Under the pieces are notes generated by a model. The model was not told where the DNA came from. It searched no databases and saw only the letters and a list, made by a program, of their open reading frames with translations. From CBFDBF01 sp050304615 (GTDB taxonomy: Bacteria; Pseudomonadota; Gammaproteobacteria; Chromatiales; Chromatiaceae), in assembly GCA_050304615.1 (NCBI GenBank), contig JBNLDW010000009.1:124001-188000 (forward strand): a stretch of DNA of 64,000 nucleotides, written 5' to 3'. Below, in pieces: positions 34,791 to 44,325 of the stretch. The translations under genes were made by a program, and so were the position numbers. How positions within the stretch are numbered: the stretch's first letter is position 1; every line of letters starts with the position of its first letter.

Positions 34791-35903
34791 ATGCCACTGA
34801 ATACTACAGAAGAGATTATTGACGATCTGCGCCAGGGGAAAATGGTCATCATCATGGATGACGAAGATCGTGAGAATGAGGGCGATCTGTTGATGGCGGC
34901 TGAGTCTGTCACCCCCGAGGCGATCAATTTCATGGCTCGCTATGGGCGCGGTCTTATCTGCCTGACCCTGACCAAAGAGCGGTGTGAGCAGTTGCGTTTG
35001 CCGCTGATGGTAGATCAGAACGACTCTGCACACAGCACTAACTTTACCGTTTCTATTGAGGCGGCGCAGGGTGTGACTACAGGGATCTCGGCGGCCGATC
35101 GGGCAACCACAATAATGGCTACAGTCAGGAAGGATGCACAGCCGCAGGATTTGGTGCAGCCTGGACACATCTTCCCCCTGATGGCACAGCCAGGCGGGGT
35201 GCTGGTACGGGCAGGCCATACCGAGGCCGGATGTGACCTGGTTAGGCTGGCAGGCAAGATACCATCAGCGGTGATTGTAGAGATTCTCAATGAAGATGGC
35301 TCTATGGCGCGGCATGCTGATCTTGAGGCCTTTGCCAGAGAGCATAATCTGAAAATGGGTACCATCGCCGATCTTATTCAGTATCGGGTCAGTAATGAGA
35401 AGTCTATTGAGCGGATTAGTGAGTGTACCTTGCCAACCGAGCATGGCGAGTTTCGTCTGGTGGCATATCAGGACTGTATCGACAATGAACTCCATCTAGC
35501 ACTGGTACTGGGCAAAATTATGCCTGGAGAGCCGACCTTAGTGCGGGTTCATATGCAACATACGTTGTGTGATCTGTTTGCCACCAAGCATGCTGGCTGT
35601 GGCTGGCCACTAAACAATGCGATGGCGCAGGTGGCACGAGAGGGGAGTGGGGTGATTGTGGTACTGCGTAACCACGACACTTCTAGAGAGATTATACAGC
35701 GGATGCGCGATTTCCAGATTCACGATGCAGAGGATGTTGTGCCGCAGCGCACCAGCGGTAGCCACCTGAGGACCTTCGGCGTTGGCGCGCAGATACTTGC
35801 TGACCTGGGGGTACGCCAGATGCGGTTGTTGAGTGCCCCTAAGAGCATCCACGCCATCTCTGGTTTCGATTTGGAAGTGGTAGAGTACGTGGATTGTGAG
35901 TAG
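34791..35903 (+). CDS. ribBX: 3,4-dihydroxy-2-butanone 4-phosphate synthase with degenerate GTP-cyclohydrolase-like domain (RibBX type)
   Basis: 370 residues. The N-terminal half is RibB, with the acidic metal loop MDDEDRENEGDL and the downstream HTEAGCDLVRLAG motif. It makes the four-carbon unit for riboflavin from ribulose 5-phosphate. The C-terminal half has the overall length of GTP cyclohydrolase II, but the zinc-cysteine motif is absent: LVRVHMQHTLCDLFATKH stands where active enzymes have the CxxxxxxGSxxCxC pattern. This matches RibBX proteins, in which the second domain is not a cyclohydrolase. ribH and nusB follow; a genuine ribA must lie elsewhere. Confidence 0.9.
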   Translation: MPLNTTEEIIDDLRQGKMVIIMDDEDRENEGDLLMAAESVTPEAINFMARYGRGLICLTLTKERCEQLRLPLMVDQNDSAHSTNFTVSIEAAQGVTTGISAADRATTIMATVRKDAQPQDLVQPGHIFPLMAQPGGVLVRAGHTEAGCDLVRLAGKIPSAVIVEILNEDGSMARHADLEAFAREHNLKMGTIADLIQYRVSNEKSIERISECTLPTEHGEFRLVAYQDCIDNELHLALVLGKIMPGEPTLVRVHMQHTLCDLFATKHAGCGWPLNNAMAQVAREGSGVIVVLRNHDTSREIIQRMRDFQIHDAEDVVPQRTSGSHLRTFGVGAQILADLGVRQMRLLSAPKSIHAISGFDLEVVEYVDCE

Positions 35904-35942
35904 TATTTACCCATTAGAAGATTAAAGGCCAGGATTTTTGCT

Positions 35943-36413
35943 ATGACGATCAAAACCATTGAAGGCGCACTCACTGTGCAAAATGCCCGCTTCTGTTTAG
36001 TGGTAGCGCGGTTTAACAGCTTTATTGTTGAGAGTCTGCTTGAGGGGGCAATCGATACCCTCAAGCGACATGGGGCCAGCGAGTCTGACCTCACTATTGT
36101 ACGGGTGCCGGGCGCATTTGAACTACCTCTTGCCCTGGAGAAGATTGCCTCTAAAGGTGGGTATGATGCCATCATCGCCCTGGGTGCGGTGATTCGTGGC
36201 GGTACCCCCCACTTTGAATTTGTAGCCAGCGAATGTGTCAAGGGGATGGCTCAGGTAAACCTAAAACACGGGATCCCTGTAGCCTTCGGTGTCCTCACCG
36301 TAGACAGCATAGAGCAGGCTATTGAACGGGCCGGTACCAAGGCTGGTAATAAAGGGGTGGAGGCCGCGATCTCGGCTATAGAGATGGTTAATCTTCTGCG
36401 CCAGCTTGACTAA
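35943..36413 (+). CDS. ribH: 6,7-dimethyl-8-ribityllumazine synthase
   Basis: 156 residues. Key motifs: ARFNSFIVESLLEGAIDTL, VPGAFELPLALEKIA, ALGAVIRGGTPHFEFVASEC with the catalytic His, and IPVAFGVLTVDSIEQAIERAG. It joins the RibB product with the pyrimidine amine to give lumazine. It follows ribBX after 39 nt and its TAA overlaps the ATG of nusB (TAATG). Confidence 0.98.
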   Translation: MTIKTIEGALTVQNARFCLVVARFNSFIVESLLEGAIDTLKRHGASESDLTIVRVPGAFELPLALEKIASKGGYDAIIALGAVIRGGTPHFEFVASECVKGMAQVNLKHGIPVAFGVLTVDSIEQAIERAGTKAGNKGVEAAISAIEMVNLLRQLD

Positions 36414-36832
36414 TGGCAGGCAAACGTAGCTATGCGCGCCGACATGCTGTTCAGGCCATCTACCAGTGGCAGCTGACTGGTCATGATATCAGGGATATCG
36501 ATAAGCAGTTTTTACAAGAGCATGATGCAGGTGGTTTTGAGGTGGCCTATTTTCAGGAATTACTACACGGTGTGCCGGCCAATCTCACTGCCCTGGATGA
36601 ACAACTTTCCCCCTATCTAGATCGTGCTATCGATAGTGTCGACCCAGTAGAGCGAGCCATCTTGAGGTTGGGTGCCTTTGAGTTGGCGCACCATCCTGAG
36701 GTTCCATATCGGGTAGTAATCAATGAAGCGGTAGAGCTGGCCAAGGTGTTTGGTGCCGAACAGGGACATAAATATGTCAACGGTGTGCTCGATAAGCTGG
36801 CGCATGAGGTGCGTGCTACTGAAATGGAGTGA
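36413..36832 (+). CDS. nusB: Transcription antitermination factor NusB
   Basis: 139 residues, all-helical, with the RNA-binding start KRSYARRHAVQAIYQWQ and the end motif PYRVVINEAVELAKVFGAEQGHKYVNGVLDKLA. It binds boxA RNA with NusE in rRNA antitermination. The ribH-nusB-thiL order is standard in gammaproteobacteria; it overlaps ribH by 1 nt. Confidence 0.98.
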   Translation: MAGKRSYARRHAVQAIYQWQLTGHDIRDIDKQFLQEHDAGGFEVAYFQELLHGVPANLTALDEQLSPYLDRAIDSVDPVERAILRLGAFELAHHPEVPYRVVINEAVELAKVFGAEQGHKYVNGVLDKLAHEVRATEME

Positions 36833-36849
36833 CCTGTAACAACCTCCCT

Positions 36850-37806
36850 ATGGCGCTCTCTGAATTTCAATTGATAAAAGAGTATTTCACCACCATCACC
36901 TCCAAGCGTAGTGATGTTGTATTGGGTGTGGGAGATGATTGCGCCCTGCTGCAACTCCCAGCCGGCAAAGAGCTGGCTGTGACAGTTGATACCCTGGTGG
37001 AGGGGGTCCATTTTCTCGCTAGCGATGATCCAGAGGCTATTGGCCATAAGGCGTTGGCGGTTAATCTTAGCGATCTGGCTGCAATGGGAGCGGAGCCAGC
37101 CTGGGTTACCCTGGCCTTGACTCTGCCAGAGATAGACTCTGCCTGGTTACAGCAATTCAGCCGAGGCTTCCTCTCTCTGGCAGAACAGTATGGTATTCAG
37201 TTGGTTGGTGGGGATACAACCCAGGGCCCGCGTAGCATAACCGTTACTGCCCATGGCCTGGTTGAGTCTGGTAAGGCGCTGCGCCGGGATACTGCACAAC
37301 CAGATGATCTGATCTATCTGACTGGAACCATTGGTGATGCGGCGGTAGCGCTGTTGCTGCAATCTGGCAGCTACCTGCCACAACGTGGGTCGGAGCAACT
37401 CATGCAGCGATTGCAACGGCCAACTCCACGGATACAGAGTGGGCGTTCTCTGGTGGATGTTGCCCACGCAGCCATCGATATATCCGATGGTGTGCTGGCA
37501 GATCTGGGCCATATATGCGCCCAGAGTGGGGTTGCGGCAGATATCAATCTACACCAGATTCCGCTGTCATCAGAGGTGAGAGAGTATCTTGAGAAGACCG
37601 CTGATTGGGCAACTATCCTCAAAGGCGGAGATGACTACGAACTATGTTTTACCCTGCCGCCAGGGAGGGAGGACGCTCTTACGGATATGGGGTGCGAGGT
37701 AACCTGTATAGGTAGGGCCATTTCCGGTTCTGGTATCCGCTGCCTGCAGGAGGATGGAGGTGAGCTGTCTATATCTGGAGATGGTTATGAACACTTCCGA
37801 CAGTAG
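36850..37806 (+). CDS. thiL: Thiamine-monophosphate kinase
   Basis: 318 residues from ATG 36850 (MALSEFQLIKEYF matches the E. coli start; GTG 36829 is also open). It has the Mg/ATP motif GVGDDCALLQ, TDTLVEGVHF-like TVDTLVEGVHF, the NLSDLAAMGAEPAW helix and LKGGDDYELCFT. It phosphorylates thiamine phosphate to the active diphosphate cofactor. The gene overlaps pgpA by 20 nt and belongs to the rib/nusB operon. Confidence 0.96.
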   Translation: MALSEFQLIKEYFTTITSKRSDVVLGVGDDCALLQLPAGKELAVTVDTLVEGVHFLASDDPEAIGHKALAVNLSDLAAMGAEPAWVTLALTLPEIDSAWLQQFSRGFLSLAEQYGIQLVGGDTTQGPRSITVTAHGLVESGKALRRDTAQPDDLIYLTGTIGDAAVALLLQSGSYLPQRGSEQLMQRLQRPTPRIQSGRSLVDVAHAAIDISDGVLADLGHICAQSGVAADINLHQIPLSSEVREYLEKTADWATILKGGDDYELCFTLPPGREDALTDMGCEVTCIGRAISGSGIRCLQEDGGELSISGDGYEHFRQ

Positions 37807-38281
37807 GTCTGACCCCAGGCCAAACTGGCGCAACCCACTCCATCTGCTGGCCTTTGGTCTTGGTGCTGGCGCACTGCCAAGGGCCCCCGGCACCGCCGGA
37901 ACCATTGCCGCTGTACCACTCTATTTATTGCTGCAACCGCTGGCACCACTGCACTATCTGCTAGTGGTCATTGCTATGTTCCTGTTTGGTGTGTGGTTGT
38001 GTGGGAGGGTATCTCATGATCTGGGGGTACATGACCACGGCGGTATAGTCTGGGATGAGTGGGTTGGACTACTGACCACTCTCTGGCTTGCCCCGCCCGA
38101 ATGGGGCTGGCTGCTGGCCGGTTTTATCCTCTTTCGGCTATTCGATATCTGGAAGCCATGGCCCATCGGCTGGCTTGATCGGCATGTTGCTGGCGGGCTT
38201 GGAATCATGCTGGATGACCTACTGGCCGGGCTCTGTGGATTTGCCCTGCTGCAGTTAACAGTCTATCTTTGGTCTGTATGA
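37787..38281 (+). CDS. pgpA: Phosphatidylglycerophosphatase A
   Basis: 164 residues from ATG 37787, with GGAG 6 nt upstream. It has an N-terminal amphipathic start, then several membrane helices and the family motifs GAGALPRAPGTAGT, DPGG-like HDHGGIVWDEWVG and FRLFDIWKPWPIG. It removes phosphate from phosphatidylglycerophosphate in the inner membrane. It overlaps thiL by 20 nt, and its TGA overlaps the ATG of the aspartic protease gene (ATGA). Confidence 0.94.
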   Translation: MNTSDSRSDPRPNWRNPLHLLAFGLGAGALPRAPGTAGTIAAVPLYLLLQPLAPLHYLLVVIAMFLFGVWLCGRVSHDLGVHDHGGIVWDEWVGLLTTLWLAPPEWGWLLAGFILFRLFDIWKPWPIGWLDRHVAGGLGIMLDDLLAGLCGFALLQLTVYLWSV

Positions 38282-38919
38282 GAGGGCGATATTTCATCCT
38301 GCTGTTAACCTTGCTGCTACCGATGGCGGTAACTGCGGTGGATGATATACGGGTGGTCGCGTTGTTCAACGACCGGGCTATGGTCGAGGTAGACGGTGTA
38401 CAACGGGTGTTGAAGGTAGGCAAACCATCTCCCGAAGGGGTGTTGTTGATAGAGTCTAACAGCACTGAGGCGGTCATTGAGATAGATGGAAAACGGCAGA
38501 GCTATCCTATCGGGGTCCAGATTGGTGGTGTCTTTAAGAAGCCAGTGGGACGTGAGGTACGGATTTCACGCGGTGCAGATGGCCACTATACAACGGTTGG
38601 TAGTATCAATGGGCGTACGGTGACGATGATGGTGGATACCGGCGCATCATCGGTTGCGATGGGTGAAGCCGAGGCTAAACGGCTGGGTATTCGCTATTGG
38701 CTCAAAGGCGAACAGGGGTGGGTAAGTACCGCCTCTGGAGTCTCGAAGGCCTATAGCGTAACCTTGGACAAGGTGCAGGTTGGAGATATTGTGCTGCGTC
38801 AGGTAGAGGGCACGGTTATCTCTGGAGATGGTCCTTCTGAGGTGTTGTTGGGAATGAGTTTCCTCAGTCATACGGAGATCCAACACGCTGGCAACATGAT
38901 GGTCATCAGTACCAAGTAG
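38278..38919 (+). CDS. Retropepsin-like aspartic protease (clan AA), exported
   Basis: 213 residues. A signal peptide (YFILLLTLLLPMAVTAV), then a strand-rich domain and a retropepsin half with the active-site motif MMVDTGASSVAM and the flap/Gly motif EVLLGMSFLS. This is the TIGR02281-type clan AA family of proteobacteria; it should act in the periplasm as a dimer. Translation is coupled to pgpA by the ATGA overlap; no separate ribosome-binding site is seen. Substrate unknown. Confidence 0.88.
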   Translation: MRGRYFILLLTLLLPMAVTAVDDIRVVALFNDRAMVEVDGVQRVLKVGKPSPEGVLLIESNSTEAVIEIDGKRQSYPIGVQIGGVFKKPVGREVRISRGADGHYTTVGSINGRTVTMMVDTGASSVAMGEAEAKRLGIRYWLKGEQGWVSTASGVSKAYSVTLDKVQVGDIVLRQVEGTVISGDGPSEVLLGMSFLSHTEIQHAGNMMVISTK

Positions 38920-38928
38920 AGGTTGACG

Positions 38929-39756
38929 TTATAGTAGCGCTCTATAGGTTGCCTGCATCTTCCGGTAGTACTCTCTTCTCTCTGTATTGCCTCTCTTCTC
39001 TGCCCCATTGGCCAGAATATCCGCCTTGGCAAGCAGCGTTTCCATGGCCGCCTGGAGGTCGTTTGGTGTGAGTCTACCGGAGGCAATAATCTTCTCTAGC
39101 GCTCGTACCCGAAACCGATCCATCCCCCACTCCTGGCGGGATAGCTGATCCTTGTGACCACCATATTTAATAATCTGCGGCTCAGTCACAAATGCCACCG
39201 GATGCTGTGCACAGATACGGAGCCACAAATCATAATCTTCACACACTGGGAGTGCCTCATCAAAGGCACCAACCTCCTCCAGCAGAGAACGGTGGATGAT
39301 GGCGGCAGAGGGTGAGATAACGCATAGTGGTAGGCAGTGGCGGAATATCCAGCCACCGCTCTTGCGGTGTTTTTTCATCGCATTGACTCGTTTGCCGTTG
39401 CGGATCCAGATCTCCTCTGTGTGGCAGAGTAGATGACCTGGATTGTCCTCCAGGGTGGCGTTCTGTGTGGCCAATTTGTTTGGTAGCCACTCGTCATCGG
39501 AATCGAGAAAGGCGAGCCACTCCCCGCTCGCGACCGTAATACCACGGTTGCGCGCACTACTCACTCCATTATTTGGTTGGTAGATATATTGGCATTGGGT
39601 GAAACGACTGTTCATCAGCTCTCTGGTGCCGTCACTAGAACCGTCATCTACTACAATGATCTCGCGGGGGGGTAGTTTCTGGGAGAGGACTGACTCAATG
39701 GATCGTGCCAGTAGGTGGGCACGGTTGTAGCTGGGGATGATGACAGAGATATCCAT
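38929..39756 (-). CDS. Family 2 glycosyltransferase
   Basis: 275 residues from ATG 39756, chosen because the GT-A fold starts there (MDISVIIPSYNRAHLLARSI). Further motifs: IIVVDDGSSDGTREL, NNGVSSARNRGI, and the metal-binding DSDDEW. A C-terminal acceptor part follows (ICEDYDLWLRI-like PVCEDYDLWLRICAQ). It transfers a sugar from a nucleotide sugar to an unknown acceptor. It is a single gene between the protease gene and carA, without other polysaccharide genes. Confidence 0.9.
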   Translation of the reverse strand: MDISVIIPSYNRAHLLARSIESVLSQKLPPREIIVVDDGSSDGTRELMNSRFTQCQYIYQPNNGVSSARNRGITVASGEWLAFLDSDDEWLPNKLATQNATLEDNPGHLLCHTEEIWIRNGKRVNAMKKHRKSGGWIFRHCLPLCVISPSAAIIHRSLLEEVGAFDEALPVCEDYDLWLRICAQHPVAFVTEPQIIKYGGHKDQLSRQEWGMDRFRVRALEKIIASGRLTPNDLQAAMETLLAKADILANGAEKRGNTERREYYRKMQATYRALL

Positions 39757-39931
39757 TATATATTCACAGTTTGACCGAATGCATATGGACATCATGCCAC
39801 CGCTTCAAGTAGAATTCACTCGGTCAGCGGCCAAGCGATTCAGCACCGCCGCTCCCTGTACGTTTTAACCTGTTTACGGGCGGTTCCCCATGGAACTGTC
39901 TGGTATTAGCACGCCTGGAGGAGAGGGTTTT

Positions 39932-41083
39932 TTGAGTAAATCTGCGCTGCTGGTCCTGGAGGATGGAACTATATTCCGGGGGGAGTCAATCGGAGCCAAT
40001 GGTAAGACTGTTGGCGAGGTGGTATTCAATACTGCCATGACCGGTTATCAGGAGATACTCACCGACCCCTCATACTGTAAGCAAATTGTCACCCTCACCT
40101 ATCCACACATCGGCAATACTGGTACCAATAGCGAGGATGAAGAGTCCCACGCGATATATGCTGCTGGGCTGGTAATACGTGACCTGCCGTTGCTGGCCAG
40201 TAACTGGCGCAACCGGCAGCCTCTTGATGAGTACCTCCAGGCCGCCGGTGTGGTGGCAATTGCAGGCATCGACACCCGTATGCTGACTCGCATCTTACGA
40301 GAGAAAGGAGCACAGAGCGGCTGCATCGTGGCGGGCGATAATCTTGACGAAGCAGCAGCACTGGCGGCAGCCAGAGGGTTCCCCGGATTGAAGGGAATGG
40401 ATCTGGCCAAAGAGGTGACCACCGATACCCCATATGAGTGGACTCAAGGTAGTTGGACCCTAGAGGATGGTCTGCCACAGGAGCAAGATCCAGGCGTAGG
40501 ATCACTGCCGCTACACGTGGTGGCCTATGATTACGGGATTAAACGCAATATCTTACGGATGCTGGTGGATCGTGGCTGCCGGGTCTCGGTGATTCCAGCG
40601 CAGACCCCAGCCAGTGAAGTTTTGGCAATGAATCCTGATGGAGTCTTTCTGTCCAACGGCCCAGGTGATCCGGAGCCGTGCGACTACGCTATTGCGGCCA
40701 TCCAGGAGATTGGTGCAACCGACATCCCTATGTTTGGTATCTGCCTGGGTCACCAGCTGTTGGCACTAGCCAATGGCGCCAACAGTTTGAAGATGAAATT
40801 CGGCCACCATGGTGCCAACCATCCGGTGCAGGATATCTCCACAAATATCGTAATGATCAGTAGCCAGAACCACGGTTTTGCAGTGGATGAAAAGAGCTTA
40901 CCGGAAAATCTACAGGCAACCCACCGTTCACTGTTTGATGGCTCGCTACAGGGAATTCATCGCACCGACAAGCCAGCCTTCGGTTTTCAGGGTCACCCAG
41001 AGGCTAGCCCAGGGCCGCATGACGTGGCGCCGCTGTTTGATCACTTTATTGAACTGATGCAGTCCGCGACCGAAACCAAGTAA
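39932..41083 (+). CDS. carA: Carbamoyl-phosphate synthase small subunit
   Basis: 383 residues from TTG 39932, preceded by GGAGAGGG at 4 nt; E. coli carA also starts with TTG, and the homologous start (SKSALLVLEDGTIFRGESIG) fits, whereas ATG 39890 adds 14 unrelated residues. The glutamine amidotransferase triad is visible: Cys in FGICLGHQLLALA, His and Glu in FQGHPEASPGP. It delivers ammonia to CarB for arginine and pyrimidine synthesis. carB starts directly after the TAA. Confidence 0.96.
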   Translation: MSKSALLVLEDGTIFRGESIGANGKTVGEVVFNTAMTGYQEILTDPSYCKQIVTLTYPHIGNTGTNSEDEESHAIYAAGLVIRDLPLLASNWRNRQPLDEYLQAAGVVAIAGIDTRMLTRILREKGAQSGCIVAGDNLDEAAALAAARGFPGLKGMDLAKEVTTDTPYEWTQGSWTLEDGLPQEQDPGVGSLPLHVVAYDYGIKRNILRMLVDRGCRVSVIPAQTPASEVLAMNPDGVFLSNGPGDPEPCDYAIAAIQEIGATDIPMFGICLGHQLLALANGANSLKMKFGHHGANHPVQDISTNIVMISSQNHGFAVDEKSLPENLQATHRSLFDGSLQGIHRTDKPAFGFQGHPEASPGPHDVAPLFDHFIELMQSATETK

Positions 41084-44000
41084 ATGCCTAAAAGAACTGA
41101 CATAAAAAGCATCCTAATCATCGGCGCCGGTCCTATTGTGATCGGTCAGGCCTGTGAGTTTGACTATTCCGGGGCACAAGCATGCAAGGCGCTACGGGAG
41201 GAGGGGTTTCGGGTAATCCTGGTTAACTCTAATCCGGCTACGATCATGACCGACCCGGAGATGGCAGATGCTATATATATAGAACCTATCACCTGGCAGA
41301 CCGTTGAGAGGGTAATCGAAAAAGAGCGCCCAGATGCACTGCTACCGACCATGGGTGGTCAGACCGCTCTTAACTGTGCCCTTGATCTTGTGCGCGAGGG
41401 GGTGTTGGAGAAATTTGGAGTAAATATGATAGGCGCCTCCCGCGAGGCGATTGATAAGGCAGAGGATCGCGATCTATTCCGCCAGGCAATGCGGAAGATA
41501 GGTTTGGATATGCCCCGCTCTGCTATTGCCCACAGCATGGAGGAGGCGCACCAGGTACAGGCCCGTATCGGCTTTCCTACCATCATTCGTCCATCGTTCA
41601 CTATGGGTGGTTCCGGCGGTGGCATCGCCTACAATCGGGAGGAGTTTGAAGAAATCTGTACCCGTGGTCTTGATCTATCACCTACCAGGGAGCTACTTAT
41701 TGAGGAATCTGCTCTGGGGTGGAAAGAGTACGAGATGGAGGTGGTGCGCGATCACAAGGACAACTGCATTATCATATGCTCTATTGAAAATCTTGACCCC
41801 ATGGGCATACATACCGGTGACTCCATCACCGTAGCACCAGCCCAGACCCTGACCGATAAAGAGTATCAGATCATGCGCGACGCCTCCCTGGCGGTACTGC
41901 GTGAGATCGGGGTCGATACCGGCGGCTCGAATGTTCAGTTTGCCATCAATCCGAAAGATGGACGCATGATCATCATCGAGATGAACCCCCGCGTCTCTCG
42001 TTCATCGGCCTTGGCCTCTAAGGCAACAGGTTTCCCTATAGCCAAGGTGGCGGCCAAGCTGGCAGTGGGTTATACCCTGGACGAGCTACAAAACGAAATC
42101 ACTGGCGGTGCAACGCCAGCTTCTTTCGAGCCATCCATCGACTATGTTGTTACTAAGATTCCACGGTTCGCCTTTGAGAAGTTTCCCCAGGCCCCTGACC
42201 GGCTGACCACCCAGATGAAGTCGGTGGGTGAGGTTATGGCCATTGGTCGTACCTTTCAGGAGTCACTACAGAAGGCCCTGCGCGGTCTGGAAACCGGCAA
42301 GTATGGTCTCTGTGAGATGGTTGATATTAAGGCGGATGGGGCGAAGAAGAAGATCCTGCAGGAGATTCGCCAAGCCGGTGCTGAACGGCTCTGGTATCTG
42401 GCCGACGGCTTCCGTATCGGCATGAGCATGGAGGAGATTTTTCAGGCAACCTCCATTGATCCATGGTTTTTGGTACAGATTGAAGAGTTGATAAAAATCG
42501 AGGCGCAGATTCGCCAGGGTGGGATGGCCGCACTGGACAGCGCCCGGCTACGCTATCTGAAGCGTAAAGGCTTTGCCGATATTCGAATTGCCGCATTGAC
42601 CGGCGTCAGCGAGACAGAGATTCGTAAACTGCGCTGGGACGCTGGTGTAAGGCCAGTCTTCAAGCGAGTAGATACCTGTGCCGCTGAGTTTGCCACCAGC
42701 ACCGCCTATATGTACTCAACCTATGAGGATGAGTGTGAGGCCAACCCCAGCGAGCGCAAAAAGATCATGGTGCTGGGTGGTGGGCCTAATAGGATCGGTC
42801 AGGGTATCGAGTTTGACTACTGTTGCGTGCATGCCGCCTTTGCCCTTCGCGATGATGGCTACGAGACCATTATGGTCAACTGTAATCCGGAGACCGTATC
42901 CACTGATTACGATACCTCTGACCGGCTATATTTTGAGCCGCTTACCTTGGAGGATGTGCTAGAGATCATTGCCAGGGAGCAACCGGCAGGGGTCATCGTT
43001 CAGTACGGTGGCCAGACCCCGCTAAAGCTAGCGGAGGATCTGGAGGCAGCTGGTGCCCCCATCATTGGTACCAGCCCGGACTCTATTGACCTAGCTGAAG
43101 ATCGTGAGCGGTTTCAGCAGTTGGTGGATAAGCTGGGATTGAAGCAGCCTCCAAACCGTACCGCAGTTGAGACCGAGCAGGCGGTGCTCCTGGCAAATGA
43201 GATTGGCTACCCACTGGTGGTGCGACCATCCTATGTGTTGGGTGGTCGTGCTATGGAGATCGTCTATGATGAAGATGATCTGCGTCGCTATATGCGTGAT
43301 GCTGTTAGTGTCTCTAATGACTCGCCGGTGCTGTTGGATCGCTTCCTGGATGACGCCATTGAGGTAGATATAGATGCCATCTGCGACGGCAAGGATGTCT
43401 TAATAGGCGGAATCATGGAGCATATCGAACAGGCCGGTGTACATTCCGGTGACTCGGCTTGCTCTCTGCCACCATACACTTTGTCTGCCGCGCTCCAGGA
43501 TCAGATGCGAGATCAGATGCGTCAGATGGCAATAGAGCTTGGGGTGGTGGGTTTGATGAATGCCCAGTTTGCAATCCAGGGTGATGATATCTACCTGCTT
43601 GAGGTGAATCCTCGCGCCTCACGCACTGTACCCTTCGTCTCCAAGGCTACCGGTATTCAGCTCGCCAAAGTGGCGGCACGCTGTATGGTTGGTGTGAGCC
43701 TAAAACAGCAGGGATGTACTCAAGAGGTGATCCCCAAAAACTTCTTTGTGAAAGAGGCGGTCTTCCCATTTATTAAATTCCCTGGCGTGGATACCCTGCT
43801 GGGACCAGAGATGAAATCTACCGGCGAGGTAATGGGGGTAGGCAAGACATTTGGTGAGGCCTTTGCTAAGGCGGTAAATGGTAGCGGACAGGCCCTGCCA
43901 GAAAAGGGCAGGGCGCTACTCTCGGTGCGGGATGCTGATAAAAAGCGTCTGGTCGGCGTAGCCAAAAATCTGCAGGAGAGCGGCTTCGAACTATATGCTA

Positions 44001-44323
44001 CTGGTGGAACCTGCCAAGTGGTACTGGACTCAGGGATTGAGTGTATCCGGGTTAACAAGGTGGTAGATGGGCGCCCACATATTGTAGATATGATAAAGAA
44101 TGATGAGTTTAGCATTATCGTCAATACTACAGAGGGCAAACAGGCAATCAAAGATTCCGCCTCGATCAGGCACTCGGCTCTGCAACACAAGGTGGCCTAT
44201 GCTACCACCATGTCTGGTGCAGAGGCGTTCTGTTTGGCGCTAAAGCATCTGGATAAGCTTGAGGTTAATCGGTTGCAGGATCTGCATGGGGTAGTCGGCG
44301 ATGACAAAAAGAGAGGGCGCTAA
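41084..44323 (+). CDS. carB: Carbamoyl-phosphate synthase large subunit
   Basis: 1079 residues with two homologous ATP-grasp halves: first half start SILIIGAGPIVIGQACEFDY, second KIMVLGGGPNRIGQGIEFDY. Each half has its metal motif (IEMNPRVSRSSALASKATGF and LEVNPRASRTVPFVSKATGI). The C-terminal MGS-like allosteric domain begins near ALLSVRDADKKRLVGVAK. It makes carbamoyl phosphate with CarA. It abuts carA with zero spacing and is followed 2 nt later by greA. Confidence 0.99.
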   Translation: MPKRTDIKSILIIGAGPIVIGQACEFDYSGAQACKALREEGFRVILVNSNPATIMTDPEMADAIYIEPITWQTVERVIEKERPDALLPTMGGQTALNCALDLVREGVLEKFGVNMIGASREAIDKAEDRDLFRQAMRKIGLDMPRSAIAHSMEEAHQVQARIGFPTIIRPSFTMGGSGGGIAYNREEFEEICTRGLDLSPTRELLIEESALGWKEYEMEVVRDHKDNCIIICSIENLDPMGIHTGDSITVAPAQTLTDKEYQIMRDASLAVLREIGVDTGGSNVQFAINPKDGRMIIIEMNPRVSRSSALASKATGFPIAKVAAKLAVGYTLDELQNEITGGATPASFEPSIDYVVTKIPRFAFEKFPQAPDRLTTQMKSVGEVMAIGRTFQESLQKALRGLETGKYGLCEMVDIKADGAKKKILQEIRQAGAERLWYLADGFRIGMSMEEIFQATSIDPWFLVQIEELIKIEAQIRQGGMAALDSARLRYLKRKGFADIRIAALTGVSETEIRKLRWDAGVRPVFKRVDTCAAEFATSTAYMYSTYEDECEANPSERKKIMVLGGGPNRIGQGIEFDYCCVHAAFALRDDGYETIMVNCNPETVSTDYDTSDRLYFEPLTLEDVLEIIAREQPAGVIVQYGGQTPLKLAEDLEAAGAPIIGTSPDSIDLAEDRERFQQLVDKLGLKQPPNRTAVETEQAVLLANEIGYPLVVRPSYVLGGRAMEIVYDEDDLRRYMRDAVSVSNDSPVLLDRFLDDAIEVDIDAICDGKDVLIGGIMEHIEQAGVHSGDSACSLPPYTLSAALQDQMRDQMRQMAIELGVVGLMNAQFAIQGDDIYLLEVNPRASRTVPFVSKATGIQLAKVAARCMVGVSLKQQGCTQEVIPKNFFVKEAVFPFIKFPGVDTLLGPEMKSTGEVMGVGKTFGEAFAKAVNGSGQALPEKGRALLSVRDADKKRLVGVAKNLQESGFELYATGGTCQVVLDSGIECIRVNKVVDGRPHIVDMIKNDEFSIIVNTTEGKQAIKDSASIRHSALQHKVAYATTMSGAEAFCLALKHLDKLEVNRLQDLHGVVGDDKKRGR

Positions 44324-44325
44324 CA

